A DNA stretch of 64,000 nt from Pedobacter sp. Leaf194 (GCF_001423945.1 NZ_LMPU01000001.1:394373-458372); one strand, 5' to 3'; numbered from the stretch's first letter, positions 26,182 to 35,242 are shown. Program-made: numbers and translations. Notes: generated by a model not told the origin, from the letters alone.

Positions 26182-27594
26182 ATGAAATTAATAGCGCTGT
26201 TCTCACTGTTTTTTTTTATCTCAATTTCGTGTTTTTCTCAAAAGCAAGTTTTGGATAGTTTATATAAAGATTTGGCTGCCCAAAAAACAGACACCGGACG
26301 GGTAAGTATTTTGTACGATTTAAGTTATTCTTATCATAAGTCGAAACCCGATTCTGCCTTAATTTTAGCGCAGCAGGCTTATAAACTGGCTAAAAAGAGT
26401 AAATTTTTAAAAGGTGAATCCTGGGCGTTGAATGGTTTGGCAAACGCTTTTCATTCCCTGCATAATTACCCCAGGGCCATCGAATATTTTATTGAAGAAC
26501 TTAAAATTCATGAGAAAAGGGGAAAGCCGAAAAACATGGCAAACACTTATATTAGTATGGCACTGGTTTATAGCAGCGAAGAAGAGTATAGCAAGGCGCT
26601 GGCTTATGCGTTTAAGGCCGAGGATATTGCAAAGAAAAATCGCTTTGCTGATCTTATCCTGTATTCAAAACTTAACATTGGAGATATTTACGAGAAATCA
26701 AACCAGCTCTCGCCGGCAATGCTTTATACCCACAGCGCTTATGAACTTTCTCTGCTCCAAAAAAACGACCTCATAACCGGTACCTCACTCAACAATCTTG
26801 GAAACATCTATTTTAAAAGAAAGGATTACGCAAATGCCTTAAATTATTATAAAAAAAGTGTTCCTATCTTAGAAAATGTGAGCGATTTAAATACTTTGGC
26901 TGAGTGTAATTTGGGTTTGGCAAGAGTTTATAAAGCGCAGGGAAAGCAAGATTCGGCAATCTACTTTGCTAAAAATGTTTACGATTTGGCAATAAAAAAT
27001 GAGTTTTTTGCCAGGGCGGTAGATGCTGGTACATTTCTGTCGAAGTTGTATAAAGAAGACAATAAAATTGACAGTGCATTCGCTTATCAGGAATTAACTG
27101 TCAACCTATCAGATTCTATTGACAGCAAAGAAAGAGCTAAAGAAGTGCAGAGCATTACAATTGCTGAAGAGTTTCGGCAAAAGGAAATAGAGGAGGCGAA
27201 GATTAAGGAAGCCGAAGATAGAAAACAAAAATTACAGCTACTTGCCATTGGTATATTTATACCAATTTTATTTTTTGTGAGTATTTTTTTAAGCCGGAGA
27301 AAAGTGCCTAAAAGAGTTATAGAGTTTTCAGGGGTTGTTTCTTTGCTGATGCTATTTGAATACCTAACGTTGTTCATTCATCCCTTTGTGGCTGAAAAAT
27401 CTCATCATTCGCCAATAATAGAGATTATTGTTTTCGTTATTATTGCATCGCTATTAACCCCAACGCACCATCGCGTTGAGCATTGGTTAATAAATAAGTT
27501 AACTAAAATCAGAGAACAACATTTGTTAAACCGCCAGGCATTACTAAAGAAAGACGTGGATGATATACCTGGATCAGAAATCGAAAACGGCTGA
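26182..27594 (+). CDS. TPR-repeat membrane protein
   Basis: A 470-residue protein beginning with a signal peptide (MKLIALFSLFFFISISCFSQ). It continues with about six tetratricopeptide repeats (roughly residues 30-320, for example ALAYAFKAEDIAKK and NALNYYKKSVPILE), an acidic/basic coiled segment (FRQKEIEEAKIKEAEDRKQK), then three predicted membrane segments and a basic cytoplasmic tail. The layout recalls TPR sensor proteins of Bacteroidota that usually end in a histidine kinase or LuxR domain, but here no output domain follows. An upstream in-frame ATG at 26026 would add 52 basic residues overlapping the caspase gene start, so ATG 26182 is chosen. It ends with TGA. Confidence 0.75.
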   Translation: MKLIALFSLFFFISISCFSQKQVLDSLYKDLAAQKTDTGRVSILYDLSYSYHKSKPDSALILAQQAYKLAKKSKFLKGESWALNGLANAFHSLHNYPRAIEYFIEELKIHEKRGKPKNMANTYISMALVYSSEEEYSKALAYAFKAEDIAKKNRFADLILYSKLNIGDIYEKSNQLSPAMLYTHSAYELSLLQKNDLITGTSLNNLGNIYFKRKDYANALNYYKKSVPILENVSDLNTLAECNLGLARVYKAQGKQDSAIYFAKNVYDLAIKNEFFARAVDAGTFLSKLYKEDNKIDSAFAYQELTVNLSDSIDSKERAKEVQSITIAEEFRQKEIEEAKIKEAEDRKQKLQLLAIGIFIPILFFVSIFLSRRKVPKRVIEFSGVVSLLMLFEYLTLFIHPFVAEKSHHSPIIEIIVFVIIASLLTPTHHRVEHWLINKLTKIREQHLLNRQALLKKDVDDIPGSEIENG

Positions 27595-27612
27595 AAACTC
27601 TATGTTAAAAAA

Positions 27613-27840
27613 TTAATTTTTAACAGCAGGGGGCGCTTGTCCGGCTCTGCCGCCAGTGTCTGTTGTGTCTGTCATCTTTTTCGACATTGAACTCGTGCTG
27701 TCAACAATTGTAGTATCAACCGTTGTGGTTGTAACAACCGTGTCAGTTGTATCTGCCTTTTTTTCGCTGTTGCAGCTTTGCAGAGATAGCGCACCTACTG
27801 CCATCATGATAACACCTGAAGTAATAATGGTTTTTTTCAT
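27613..27840 (-). CDS. Small Thr/Asp-rich lipoprotein
   Basis: A 75-residue lipoprotein precursor with a signal peptide and lipobox L-S-L-Q-S-C (Cys23), followed by a low-complexity region rich in Thr, Asp, Val and Ser and a Gly/Ala/Pro end. No known family; similar short lipoproteins with acidic Thr-rich tails are common in Sphingobacteriaceae. It converges on the TPR gene, with an A/T hairpin over the stop region. Function unknown. Confidence 0.65.
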   Translation of the reverse strand: MKKTIITSGVIMMAVGALSLQSCNSEKKADTTDTVVTTTTVDTTIVDSTSSMSKKMTDTTDTGGRAGQAPPAVKN

Positions 27841-28177
27841 AATTAATTTAGAATTAGGGTTTATTGAAGTTACAATTTTATTTTCATTATAAAGCGTTGT
27901 TCCTCATTTGGTTAAGCAGGGTTTTAGGGCTTCGCGGAAATAGCAATCTTTTGGTAAAAGCAGGTCAATTTCCGGCCATTTTAAGTTTATACTTCATGCC
28001 CATCATAACGGTTCGTATTTCACTGGGGCATTTGGCAACAACATCATGGATTGAACAGATTGGTTTTGTTGTTAAAAATGAGACAATTACAACATTATCA
28101 TCCTATTAAATAGTGGGCGATATAGTAGAAAATCCATTTCTAAACACTATCTTTGCGCCAAATTTGAGGCGCATTTT
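27841..28177. other. Intergenic region between the small lipoprotein and typA
   Basis: About 340 bases without a convincing gene. It must hold the promoters of the divergent lipoprotein and typA genes. An 81-codon open frame (27864-28109, plus) lacks family features and is treated as chance. The only recognisable signal is TATCTTTG before typA. Confidence 0.5.
28148..28155 (+). promoter_or_regulatory. Putative -7 element (TATCTTTG) of typA
   Basis: TATCTTTG matches the TAnnTTTG consensus 22 bases before the typA ATG. The -33 region is not clear. Confidence 0.45.
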
Positions 28178-29983
28178 ATGCAAAAGATTAGAAATATAGC
28201 TATTATAGCACACGTTGACCACGGTAAAACCACGTTGGTTGATAAGATTTTACATTCTTGTTCTATTTTTCGTGACAACGAACAAACAGGAGATTTGATA
28301 TTGGATAACAACGATTTAGAACGTGAGCGTGGCATCACAATCGTGTCGAAAAACGTATCTGTTCAATACAAAGACGTAAAAATTAACATTATTGACACTC
28401 CTGGTCACGCGGATTTTGGCGGCGAAGTAGAGCGTGTTTTAAAAATGGCCGATGGTGTACTTTTACTTTGCGATGCTTTTGAAGGTGCAATGCCTCAAAC
28501 GCGTTTCGTAACGCAAAAAGCCTTGGCACTTGGTTTAAAACCGATTGTGGTTGTAAATAAAGTGGATAAAGAAAACTGTCGCCCTGAAGAGGTTTACGAG
28601 CAAATTTTCGAATTATTCTTTAACCTCGAAGCAACTGAAGAACAATTGGATTTCCCTGTTATTTACGGTTCATCTAAACAAGGATGGATGAGTACTGACT
28701 GGCAGAAACCAACAACTGATATTTTCGCATTATTAGATGCTGTTGTGGCTAACATTCCGCCTGCACCAATTAATGATGGTACTTTACAAATGCAAATTAC
28801 TTCGTTAGATTATTCATCTTTCGTGGGTCGTATTGCAATTGGCCGTGTTCACCGTGGAACAATTAAAGAAAACCAACCGGTTACTTTAATTAAACGCGAT
28901 GGCAAAATTGTTAAATCAAGAGTAAAAGAACTTTATACTTTCGAAGGTTTAGGGAAAATCCGTACTACTGAGGTAGCCTCTGGTGATATTTGTGCTGTTG
29001 TAGGTATTGACGGTTTTGATATTGGTGATACCATCGCTGATTTCGAGGCACCAGAACAATTGCCTGTAATCAGCATTGATGAGCCGACAATGAACATGTT
29101 GTTTACCATTAACAACTCTCCGTTTTTTGGTAAAGAAGGTAAATTAGTAACGTCTCAACGTATTAAAGAACGTTTGTACAAAGAGATGGAGAAGAACTTA
29201 GCTTTAAAAGTTATCGAAACTGCATCTCCGGATTCATGGTTGGTTTACGGTCGTGGTATTCTCCATTTATCGGTTTTAATCGAAACCATGCGTCGCGAGG
29301 GTTATGAAATTCAGGTTGGTCAGCCACAGGTTATCGTTAAAGAAATCGATGGTAAAAAACATGAGCCGATTGAAACATTAATCGTAGATGTACCGGGTGA
29401 AGTTTCTGGTAAGGTTATCGAATTGGTTACTCAGCGTAAAGGTGAGTTGTTAATTATGGAGCCAAAAGGCGATTTACAACACTTAGAATTTGAAATTCCA
29501 TCTCGTGGTATCATCGGTTTACGTAACAACGTACTAACTGCTACTGCAGGCGAGGCGATTATGGCACACCGTTTCAAAGCTTACGAGCCTTGGAAAGGAA
29601 CAATTCCTGGTCGTTTAAACGGCGTTTTAGTTTCAATGGAAAAAGGACAGACAACTGCATATTCGATTGATAAATTACAAGATAGAGGTCGTTTCTTTGT
29701 TGATCCGGGAACGGATGTTTACGAAGGTCAGATTATGGGTGAGCACATTCGTGATAATGATTTAGTGGTAAACGTTGTTAAAGGAAAAGCATTAACTAAC
29801 ATGCGTGCTTCTGGTACAGATGACAACACGCGTATCGCACCGGCAATTAAATTCTCATTAGAAGAAGCAATGGAGTACATCCAGGCTGATGAATATATTG
29901 AGGTTACACCTGCAAGTATGCGTTTACGTAAAATTTTCTTAACAGAACAAGAACGTAAGGTTAAAGGAAAGCAATTCGCTTAA
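28178..29983 (+). CDS. typA: Translational GTPase TypA/BipA
   Basis: A 601-residue ribosome-associated GTPase of the EF-G family, involved in 50S assembly and in stress and cold adaptation. The G domain has AHVDHGKTT (residues 10-18), the switch RERGITI, DTPGHADFGGE and NKVDKENCRP. Domains II, III and V follow, and the BipA-specific C-terminal domain holds EAIMAHRFKAYEPWKG and LEEAMEYIQADEYIEVTP. Length is typical (about 600). Strong use of a limited codon set agrees with high expression. A strong terminator follows, so it is monocistronic. Confidence 0.96.
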   Translation: MQKIRNIAIIAHVDHGKTTLVDKILHSCSIFRDNEQTGDLILDNNDLERERGITIVSKNVSVQYKDVKINIIDTPGHADFGGEVERVLKMADGVLLLCDAFEGAMPQTRFVTQKALALGLKPIVVVNKVDKENCRPEEVYEQIFELFFNLEATEEQLDFPVIYGSSKQGWMSTDWQKPTTDIFALLDAVVANIPPAPINDGTLQMQITSLDYSSFVGRIAIGRVHRGTIKENQPVTLIKRDGKIVKSRVKELYTFEGLGKIRTTEVASGDICAVVGIDGFDIGDTIADFEAPEQLPVISIDEPTMNMLFTINNSPFFGKEGKLVTSQRIKERLYKEMEKNLALKVIETASPDSWLVYGRGILHLSVLIETMRREGYEIQVGQPQVIVKEIDGKKHEPIETLIVDVPGEVSGKVIELVTQRKGELLIMEPKGDLQHLEFEIPSRGIIGLRNNVLTATAGEAIMAHRFKAYEPWKGTIPGRLNGVLVSMEKGQTTAYSIDKLQDRGRFFVDPGTDVYEGQIMGEHIRDNDLVVNVVKGKALTNMRASGTDDNTRIAPAIKFSLEEAMEYIQADEYIEVTPASMRLRKIFLTEQERKVKGKQFA

Positions 29984-30001
29984 GCCCTTCAAAATAATTT
30001 C

Positions 30002-30029
30002 AAAAGCCCCGATGTAAATCGGGGCTTTT
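30002..30029 (+). terminator. Intrinsic terminator of typA
   Basis: A perfect 12-bp stem (AAAAGCCCCGAT / ATCGGGGCTTTT) with GTAA loop, followed by a T-run, 18 bases after the typA stop. Confidence 0.9.
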
Positions 30030-30297
30030 TTTGTTTAGCTAATTTCTAAACGAAGTTTCTCAAAACCCCGCACCAAATCCTAGCTGGCAGGAAAGTACTC
30101 AATTCCATCCTTTTAACAGCAAGCCTTACCAACTTCCTGGTGCTTTCCGCAATTAGAACGAACGAACTATTTCTTGTCAACAACTTTAGAAACGCGAAAT
30201 TCTTAATCAATCGATTGATTTTCTGTCAGTGATTTTTCATAAAACTTTTAAGAGTAAAAAACTAACATTTCCATGGCAGTCGGGTTTAAACGGACAT

Positions 30298-30305
30298 TTA
30301 ATTTT
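30298..30305 (+). promoter_or_regulatory. Putative -7 element (TAATTTTG) of the first acyltransferase gene
   Basis: TAATTTTG fits TAnnTTTG 26 bases before ATG 30332. No clear -33 TTTG at the expected distance. Confidence 0.35.
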
Positions 30306-30331
30306 GCTTGCAACAAACTAATCACCCTATT

Positions 30332-31264
30332 ATGATTAATAAGAGCCTATCCTTTGTGGGGATATTTTTATTAAACGCACTTTCTCTTTTGCCACTTTCT
30401 CTGCTTTATAGATTAGCTGATGCTTTTTATTTATTGATTTTCTACGTCGTTAAATATCGCAGAAAAGTGGTGAAGGAGAATTTATACAATGCATTTCCTG
30501 AGAAAACGTCGGCAGAACTGAACGTTATAGAAAAAGAATACTATAAGTTCCTTTCCTCCTTGTTTATCGAAATCATTAAAATGAAAAGCATTTCAAAAAA
30601 AGAACTTCAAAAGCGGGTGAAATTTAAAAATGCTGATTTAGTTGAAGCCTATCTCCAAAATAACGAAAGTGTGCTTTTTTGCTCTTCCCATTACGGTAAT
30701 TACGAATGGGTTTGCATGGCCATTGGCTTAAATTTTTCGGGTCAGCATTATCCAATTTACAAACCACTCAGTAGCGAAAAATTTGATAATTGGTTTTTAA
30801 CCATGAGAAGCAAGTTTGGTAATAATATGGTAGCCATGCGCCAAACCCTGCGTGCTATTCAGGCTAGCAAAAATACGGCAAGCATGTTTACTTTCGGTAG
30901 CGACCAGGCTCCATCAAAAGAAGAATCCATCTACTGGACAAAGTTTCTAAATCAGGAAACTTCTGTGCAGCTTGGTATCGAGAAAATAGCGAAAAAAACA
31001 AACAGGCCAATATTTTACTTAAAAATTAATTACCTGAAACGGGGCTACTACGAGGTTGATTGCGTTCCAATCTGTTTAAATCCAAAAGCAGTTTCTGAGT
31101 TCGAAATAACTGAAGCACATACGCATTTTCTCGAAGAGATGATTAAAAACCAGCCGGCGTACTGGCTCTGGAGTCACAGAAGGTGGAAGTATAAACCAGA
31201 AGTTAAGTTGCCAAAAATTCAATTCGGCGACTTAAGTAACGAGTCGCTTTTAAGTCTTTCATAA
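30332..31264 (+). CDS. LpxL/HtrB-type lysophospholipid acyltransferase (copy 1)
   Basis: A 310-residue inner-membrane acyltransferase of the lipid A biosynthesis (LpxL/LpxM/HtrB) family. It has an N-terminal membrane anchor (about 5-35), and the catalytic H-x4-D/E motif appears as S-S-H-Y-G-N-Y-E. SDQAPSKEES and YWLWSHRRWKYKP near the C-terminus are family blocks. It probably adds a secondary acyl chain to lipid A or to an aminolipid such as the ornithine or sulfonolipids of Bacteroidota. ATG 30332 is chosen over an in-frame TTG at 30308. A close paralogue follows 73 bases downstream, a tandem duplication. Confidence 0.88.
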   Translation: MINKSLSFVGIFLLNALSLLPLSLLYRLADAFYLLIFYVVKYRRKVVKENLYNAFPEKTSAELNVIEKEYYKFLSSLFIEIIKMKSISKKELQKRVKFKNADLVEAYLQNNESVLFCSSHYGNYEWVCMAIGLNFSGQHYPIYKPLSSEKFDNWFLTMRSKFGNNMVAMRQTLRAIQASKNTASMFTFGSDQAPSKEESIYWTKFLNQETSVQLGIEKIAKKTNRPIFYLKINYLKRGYYEVDCVPICLNPKAVSEFEITEAHTHFLEEMIKNQPAYWLWSHRRWKYKPEVKLPKIQFGDLSNESLLSLS

Positions 31265-31310
31265 TTTCAATTAACCACCCGAAAAACTTTCTGACTACAT
31301 GGTTTTGTAG

Positions 31311-31318
31311 TAATTTTG
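31311..31318 (+). promoter_or_regulatory. Putative -7 element (TAATTTTG) of the second acyltransferase gene
   Basis: The same box as before copy 1, 19 bases before ATG 31338. It suggests each duplicate kept its own promoter. Confidence 0.35.
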
Positions 31319-31337
31319 TTTGTAAGTACCTGGTGAT

Positions 31338-32234
31338 ATGATTAAGAAGGGCTTTTCTCACATAGGAATATTTTTTTTGGGCGTATTGTCAACACTGCCT
31401 TTATCCGTTTTGTATCTCATCTCAAACGGAGTTTTCATCCTGCTTTACTACGTATTTAGCTACCGCAGAAAAATAGTACGTTCCAATCTTCTAAAGGCGC
31501 TGCCTGAGAAAAGCCTTGACGAAATCATAATCATCGAAAAACGATTTTATAGGTTTCTCTCTGATTTGATTTTTGAAATTTTGAAAATGAACAATATTTC
31601 GAAAGCCGAAATAAGGAAACGATTTGTATTTCATAACAAAGAACAGATAGAAAATTACTTCGCCGAAGGAAAAAGTGTGTTAATTTGTTCGGCACATTAC
31701 GGTAACTGGGAATGGGGTACCCTGGGTATTGGCCTTAACTTTTCTGCAGATCATTATCCAATTTACAAGCCATTAAATAACCCTGTTTTCGACCAATGGT
31801 TTAAAAAAGTAAGGAGTCGGTTCGGGAATAAATTAATTGCAATGCGACAAACTTTGAGGGCATTGCAAGCCAGTAAGATCCGGCCTAGTATGTTCAGTTT
31901 TGGTAACGATCAGGCGCCATCAAAAGACGAATCCCATTACTGGACTAGCTTTATGCACCAGCAAACATCGATACAGTTGGGCATTGAAAAGATTGCAAAA
32001 AAAACTAATCAGCCAATTTTTTACCTGAAACTGAGTTGCGTAAAAAGAGGCTATTATGAGGTAGATTGCGTTCCGTTGTGCCTAAACCCAGCCGCGACGG
32101 CTAAATATGAAATTACCGAATTGCATACCAGGTTTTTGGAAGAATTAATTAGAAATGAGCCGGCTTATTGGCTTTGGAGCCACAGGCGTTGGAAATACCA
32201 GCCCAAGGCAACGCTAACGACAACTGCCGATTAG
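31338..32234 (+). CDS. LpxL/HtrB-type lysophospholipid acyltransferase (copy 2)
   Basis: A 298-residue paralogue of the preceding gene, alignable over its full length with long identical stretches such as YYEVDCVP, QLGIEKIAKKTN and AYWLWSHRRWKY. The catalytic motif is S-A-H-Y-G-N-W-E, intact. Divergence is mostly in the N-terminal third and in the acceptor-facing loops, so the two copies may differ in acyl donor or acceptor. Membrane-anchored at the N-terminus. The serine hydrolase gene starts 41 bases downstream. The reaction is inferred from family; the lipid substrate is unknown. Confidence 0.88.
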   Translation: MIKKGFSHIGIFFLGVLSTLPLSVLYLISNGVFILLYYVFSYRRKIVRSNLLKALPEKSLDEIIIIEKRFYRFLSDLIFEILKMNNISKAEIRKRFVFHNKEQIENYFAEGKSVLICSAHYGNWEWGTLGIGLNFSADHYPIYKPLNNPVFDQWFKKVRSRFGNKLIAMRQTLRALQASKIRPSMFSFGNDQAPSKDESHYWTSFMHQQTSIQLGIEKIAKKTNQPIFYLKLSCVKRGYYEVDCVPLCLNPAATAKYEITELHTRFLEELIRNEPAYWLWSHRRWKYQPKATLTTTAD

Positions 32235-32275
32235 TAAGCCTGCTTAAGAAAGGCTTATATTTGCCGTTGTATTGA

Positions 32276-33475
32276 ATGCCAATGAAAGTCTTTAAAAAAA
32301 TCGTCTTCTCTCTTTTTCTGCTAATCATTATTGTTTTTGGCGCCTTGTTTGCCTGGCAACCTTATTTATTTAGGGTTTTAAAATACCGAACGCCAGATGC
32401 TGCAACGTATAAAGAATTCCCTCAGGCTTTAGTGCGAAAAAGTGATTCCGTTTTTCATTTTCATCGTGCTAAAAACATGAGAAATGATCTGGATACATTG
32501 AAAGTTCAGGATGGCGAAAATCGACTTGTTCCATTCGAAGATTATTTTACGAAAGGAAATTTAAATGCTTTTCTGGTTATTAGAAATGATAGCGTTTTGT
32601 ATGAAAAATATAGTGCTGGCTACTCAGATAGTACATTAACCTCTATTTTCTCTGGTGCAAAAAGTATGGTATCTATTCTATTGGGCAAAGCATTGGCAGA
32701 CGGAAAAATAAAAAGTTTAAATGAGAGGGTAACAACGTACATTCCCGAATTAAAGGCAAATTCAGCTTTTAAACATATTACCATAAAAAACCTGCTGGAT
32801 ATGAAGTCTGGTCTCGAGTTTCAGGATGCGCTCGGCGGAATTGTTCAGGCATTTTTTTCTGATGAAGCAAAATACTACTATACCCATGATATGAAGGCCG
32901 AGCTGATGAAAGTTAAGCTCGTAAATGCGCCAGGAACGGTGTGGAAATACAAAAGTATCGACCCGATTTTACTGGGTTGGGTTTTGGAGCAGGCAACCGG
33001 GCAAACGGTTGCCCAGTATTTCGAGAAAAATATCTGGAAAAAAATAGGTACAGAACACAATGCAAGCTGGGGCTTGGATCATGTAAATGGATTGGCAAAT
33101 ACAGCAAGTCGTTTTCAGGTAACGGCGGTTGATTTAGCCAAAGTTGGTCGCCTGTATTTGAATTTAGGCCGATACAATGCTAAACAAATTATACCGGAAG
33201 AATGGGTAAGGGAATCTACTCAACTCGGAAATGAAAAGCCCTCATCCGCAAAAGGCTGGCAAAAATCTGCTCATCATCATCTCTGGTGGATTCCGCAGGA
33301 AGGCGAGCATGGCGATTATGCGGCAGAGGGAATGCTTGGCCAGCGGCTTTACGTAGACCCCAAAACAAATACCATCATCGTTCAGTTCGCCGAAAAAGGC
33401 GCAGGCAATTATCCGTATAGAAAGATAAGCCGCTATTTGGCCGGCTTGCCATTTCGCTATCCGAAAGCTGAATAG
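32276..33475 (+). CDS. Serine hydrolase (beta-lactamase/DD-peptidase-like)
   Basis: A 399-residue penicillin-binding-protein/class C beta-lactamase-fold hydrolase anchored by an N-terminal membrane helix (about 7-27). The S-x-x-K motif is Ser126-G-A-Lys129 in IFSGAKSMVS, and the tyrosine motif appears as W-K-Y-K-S-I-D. The sequence matches the COG1680 family, which includes esterases, D-aminopeptidases and peptidoglycan-related enzymes, so true beta-lactam resistance should not be assumed. A second Met two codons later (32282) is an alternative start. The periplasmic domain faces outward, judging from the single N-terminal helix. Confidence 0.85.
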   Translation: MPMKVFKKIVFSLFLLIIIVFGALFAWQPYLFRVLKYRTPDAATYKEFPQALVRKSDSVFHFHRAKNMRNDLDTLKVQDGENRLVPFEDYFTKGNLNAFLVIRNDSVLYEKYSAGYSDSTLTSIFSGAKSMVSILLGKALADGKIKSLNERVTTYIPELKANSAFKHITIKNLLDMKSGLEFQDALGGIVQAFFSDEAKYYYTHDMKAELMKVKLVNAPGTVWKYKSIDPILLGWVLEQATGQTVAQYFEKNIWKKIGTEHNASWGLDHVNGLANTASRFQVTAVDLAKVGRLYLNLGRYNAKQIIPEEWVRESTQLGNEKPSSAKGWQKSAHHHLWWIPQEGEHGDYAAEGMLGQRLYVDPKTNTIIVQFAEKGAGNYPYRKISRYLAGLPFRYPKAE

Positions 33476-33571
33476 AGAGCTTATGCACCAGCCAATGTGT
33501 TAGGGTTTTCTTTGCCTGTTTTTCTGCATCGCTTTTGTAGTAAAAAAATTAAAACGCTACATTGCTTATCA

Positions 33572-34615
33572 ATGGAAAACGAAGATGTAAAAATCCTTAA
33601 AAAGAAGCCGATTTTTCCGGTTACCATGGCTTTGCAGAAATACCTGCGCACCTATCAGCGAGAGGCGAAATTACCCATTGGCTACAATGATTTAATGCAG
33701 TTTAATGAAGCTTTCCCGTTGATGGATAAGCTTGGCAAAGATTCCCTTTGGGAAGGACCAATTTATGCACAGGATTTAATCGAAAATCTTCATAACGGAC
33801 TGAAAGAAATCTATGCGAATTTAAAGGCATCAGGCAACCTCCGGATTGTTGAACATAAATATATCGACAAAATCGAATATTGCACCTTCGGAAATACACA
33901 CCCGTTTCGAATAAGAATTGTAAATCGCCTTAACGATGTTTACGATTATTTTTACATAAAAAAGGCTGATGCTTCGAGAATTTATGGATTAGAGCTCGAA
34001 GAAATTTTATCCCCAAATCAGGTAAATTACCTTGTGGATGGCGATACCTTAGTTGAAGAACATATTGCCGGAATACCTGGCGATGTGTTTACGAAAGGAC
34101 AGCTTTACTCACCCGAATTTAACCCGACACGTATTGCAAAGGAGTTTGTAAAATTTAACGAACGATGTTTAATTATGCTTTTGGGTGATATGAGAGCCTA
34201 TAATTTCGTAGTGCAAATAACGCCAGATTTCGACGATATTCAGTTTCGGATCAGGGCGATAGATTTCGACCAGCAGTTTTATGAAGGAAACTTAAAAGTT
34301 TATTTACCTCAGTTTTTTAAGGAAAATTTGCCTTATGTAAAAATGAGTATGGAACAACTAACTGAAAAAACGGTTTTGCAATACCAACAGGAAGAACGCT
34401 CATCAATTGTTCATCGGGTTAGAAGCGAGCGCCACAGACTTACAGATTTGCGTGATGTATCTAACAAAGATGAACTGACAACGGCAGAAAATATCGCACT
34501 GCTCAAGCAATCCATGGCCAACTATTTTAAGGATAATAACTATTTGAGATGCCAGACAATGACAGATATCATTGAGCTCAATATTAAGAACATCATCAGG
34601 CAGGTTAAGCTTTAA
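33572..34615 (+). CDS. Conserved hypothetical protein with kinase-like (PKL-fold) motifs
   Basis: A 347-residue protein without a family I can name. Several spaced motifs resemble the protein-kinase-like/aminoglycoside phosphotransferase fold: a YFYIKKAD strand (Lys130/131), an acidic helix GLELEEIL (141-145), a hinge-like VEEHIAGIPG (161-170), a catalytic-loop-like GDMRAYNFVV (D206, N211) and AIDFDQQF (D231) as the metal-binding DFD. A C-terminal helical region is Arg/Glu-rich. The function could be small-molecule or protein phosphorylation, or a pseudokinase. An in-frame TTG at 33497 would add 25 Cys/Phe-rich residues and is unlikely. The fold assignment is inference. Confidence 0.6.
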   Translation: MENEDVKILKKKPIFPVTMALQKYLRTYQREAKLPIGYNDLMQFNEAFPLMDKLGKDSLWEGPIYAQDLIENLHNGLKEIYANLKASGNLRIVEHKYIDKIEYCTFGNTHPFRIRIVNRLNDVYDYFYIKKADASRIYGLELEEILSPNQVNYLVDGDTLVEEHIAGIPGDVFTKGQLYSPEFNPTRIAKEFVKFNERCLIMLLGDMRAYNFVVQITPDFDDIQFRIRAIDFDQQFYEGNLKVYLPQFFKENLPYVKMSMEQLTEKTVLQYQQEERSSIVHRVRSERHRLTDLRDVSNKDELTTAENIALLKQSMANYFKDNNYLRCQTMTDIIELNIKNIIRQVKL

Positions 34616-34622
34616 AATAAAA

Positions 34623-34647
34623 ACGGCCGGTTAATTTAACCAGCCGT
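34623..34647. terminator. Hairpin between convergent genes
   Basis: ACGGCCGGTTAA and TTAACCAGCCGT pair over 12 positions with one mismatch around a minimal centre, followed by CTTTTG on the plus strand. It lies between the kinase-like gene and the PfpI-family gene and probably stops transcription from both. Confidence 0.6.
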
Positions 34648-34681
34648 CTTTTGAGTAATTTAGGAGAACGTTCAAAGCGTT

Positions 34682-35242
34682 TTAGGCATGTTGGCCTTCA
34701 TGTACACCTTCTGCAAATTCCTCAACAATTTTATCGTTAAATGCAGGCAAATCTTTCGGCGTACGACTTGTAACCAAACCCTGGTCTACAACCACTTCCT
34801 CATCAGACCACTCTGCGCCAGCATTAATCAAATCTTGCGAAATATTCTTTACCGAGGTCATTTTTCTACCCTTAACCACATCGGCATTTATTAAAGTTTG
34901 TGGCCCATGGCAAATTGCGGCAACAGGTTTGCCAGCCTCAAAGAAAGATTTTACAAATTTAATGGCATCTTCGTTTACACGTAACTGATCTGGATTGATA
35001 ACGCCACCTGGCAAAAGCAAACCATTATAGTCATCGGCACTGGCTTCTGCTATTGTCTTATCCACATCAACTTCTATCGACCAGTGATCCTGATCCCAGG
35101 CTTTGATTTTTCCGCTTTTTGAAGAGATAACGTGAACAGTAGCCCCTTCTTCTTTTAACCTTTTTACTGGTTCGGTTAATTCAACTTCTTCAAATCCGCT
35201 TTCTGAAAGTACAGCAATTGTGCGGTTACTTAATTGTCCCAT
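34682..35242 (-). CDS. DJ-1/PfpI family protein (YhbO/PfpI-like)
   Basis: A 186-residue class I glutamine-amidotransferase-like protein of the DJ-1/PfpI superfamily. The nucleophile elbow AAICHGPQTL has Cys111 with His112 next to it, and Glu18 in GFEEVEL is the conserved acidic partner. LLLPGGVINPD is the family oxyanion segment. PfpI-type proteins have been described as intracellular peptidases, chaperones or glyoxalase/deglycase-like stress enzymes; the activity here is not certain. No operon partner on the same strand is close. Confidence 0.9.
   Translation of the reverse strand: MGQLSNRTIAVLSESGFEEVELTEPVKRLKEEGATVHVISSKSGKIKAWDQDHWSIEVDVDKTIAEASADDYNGLLLPGGVINPDQLRVNEDAIKFVKSFFEAGKPVAAICHGPQTLINADVVKGRKMTSVKNISQDLINAGAEWSDEEVVVDQGLVTSRTPKDLPAFNDKIVEEFAEGVHEGQHA

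Larger units (their letters stand above)
29984..30331. other. Intergenic region after typA
   Basis: About 350 bases holding the typA terminator near its left end and a TAATTTTG promoter-like box near its right end. I see no gene, repeat or RNA in the remaining 250 bases. Confidence 0.5.

Noticed and set aside
27864..28109. An 81-codon plus-strand open frame in the gap before typA
   Set aside because: Hydrophobic start but no family features, no promoter or start context, and it lies in the zone needed for two divergent promoters.
32276..33475. A beta-lactam resistance gene
   Set aside because: S-x-x-K and the tyrosine motif fit the broad COG1680 hydrolases; nothing specific to true class C beta-lactamases was seen.
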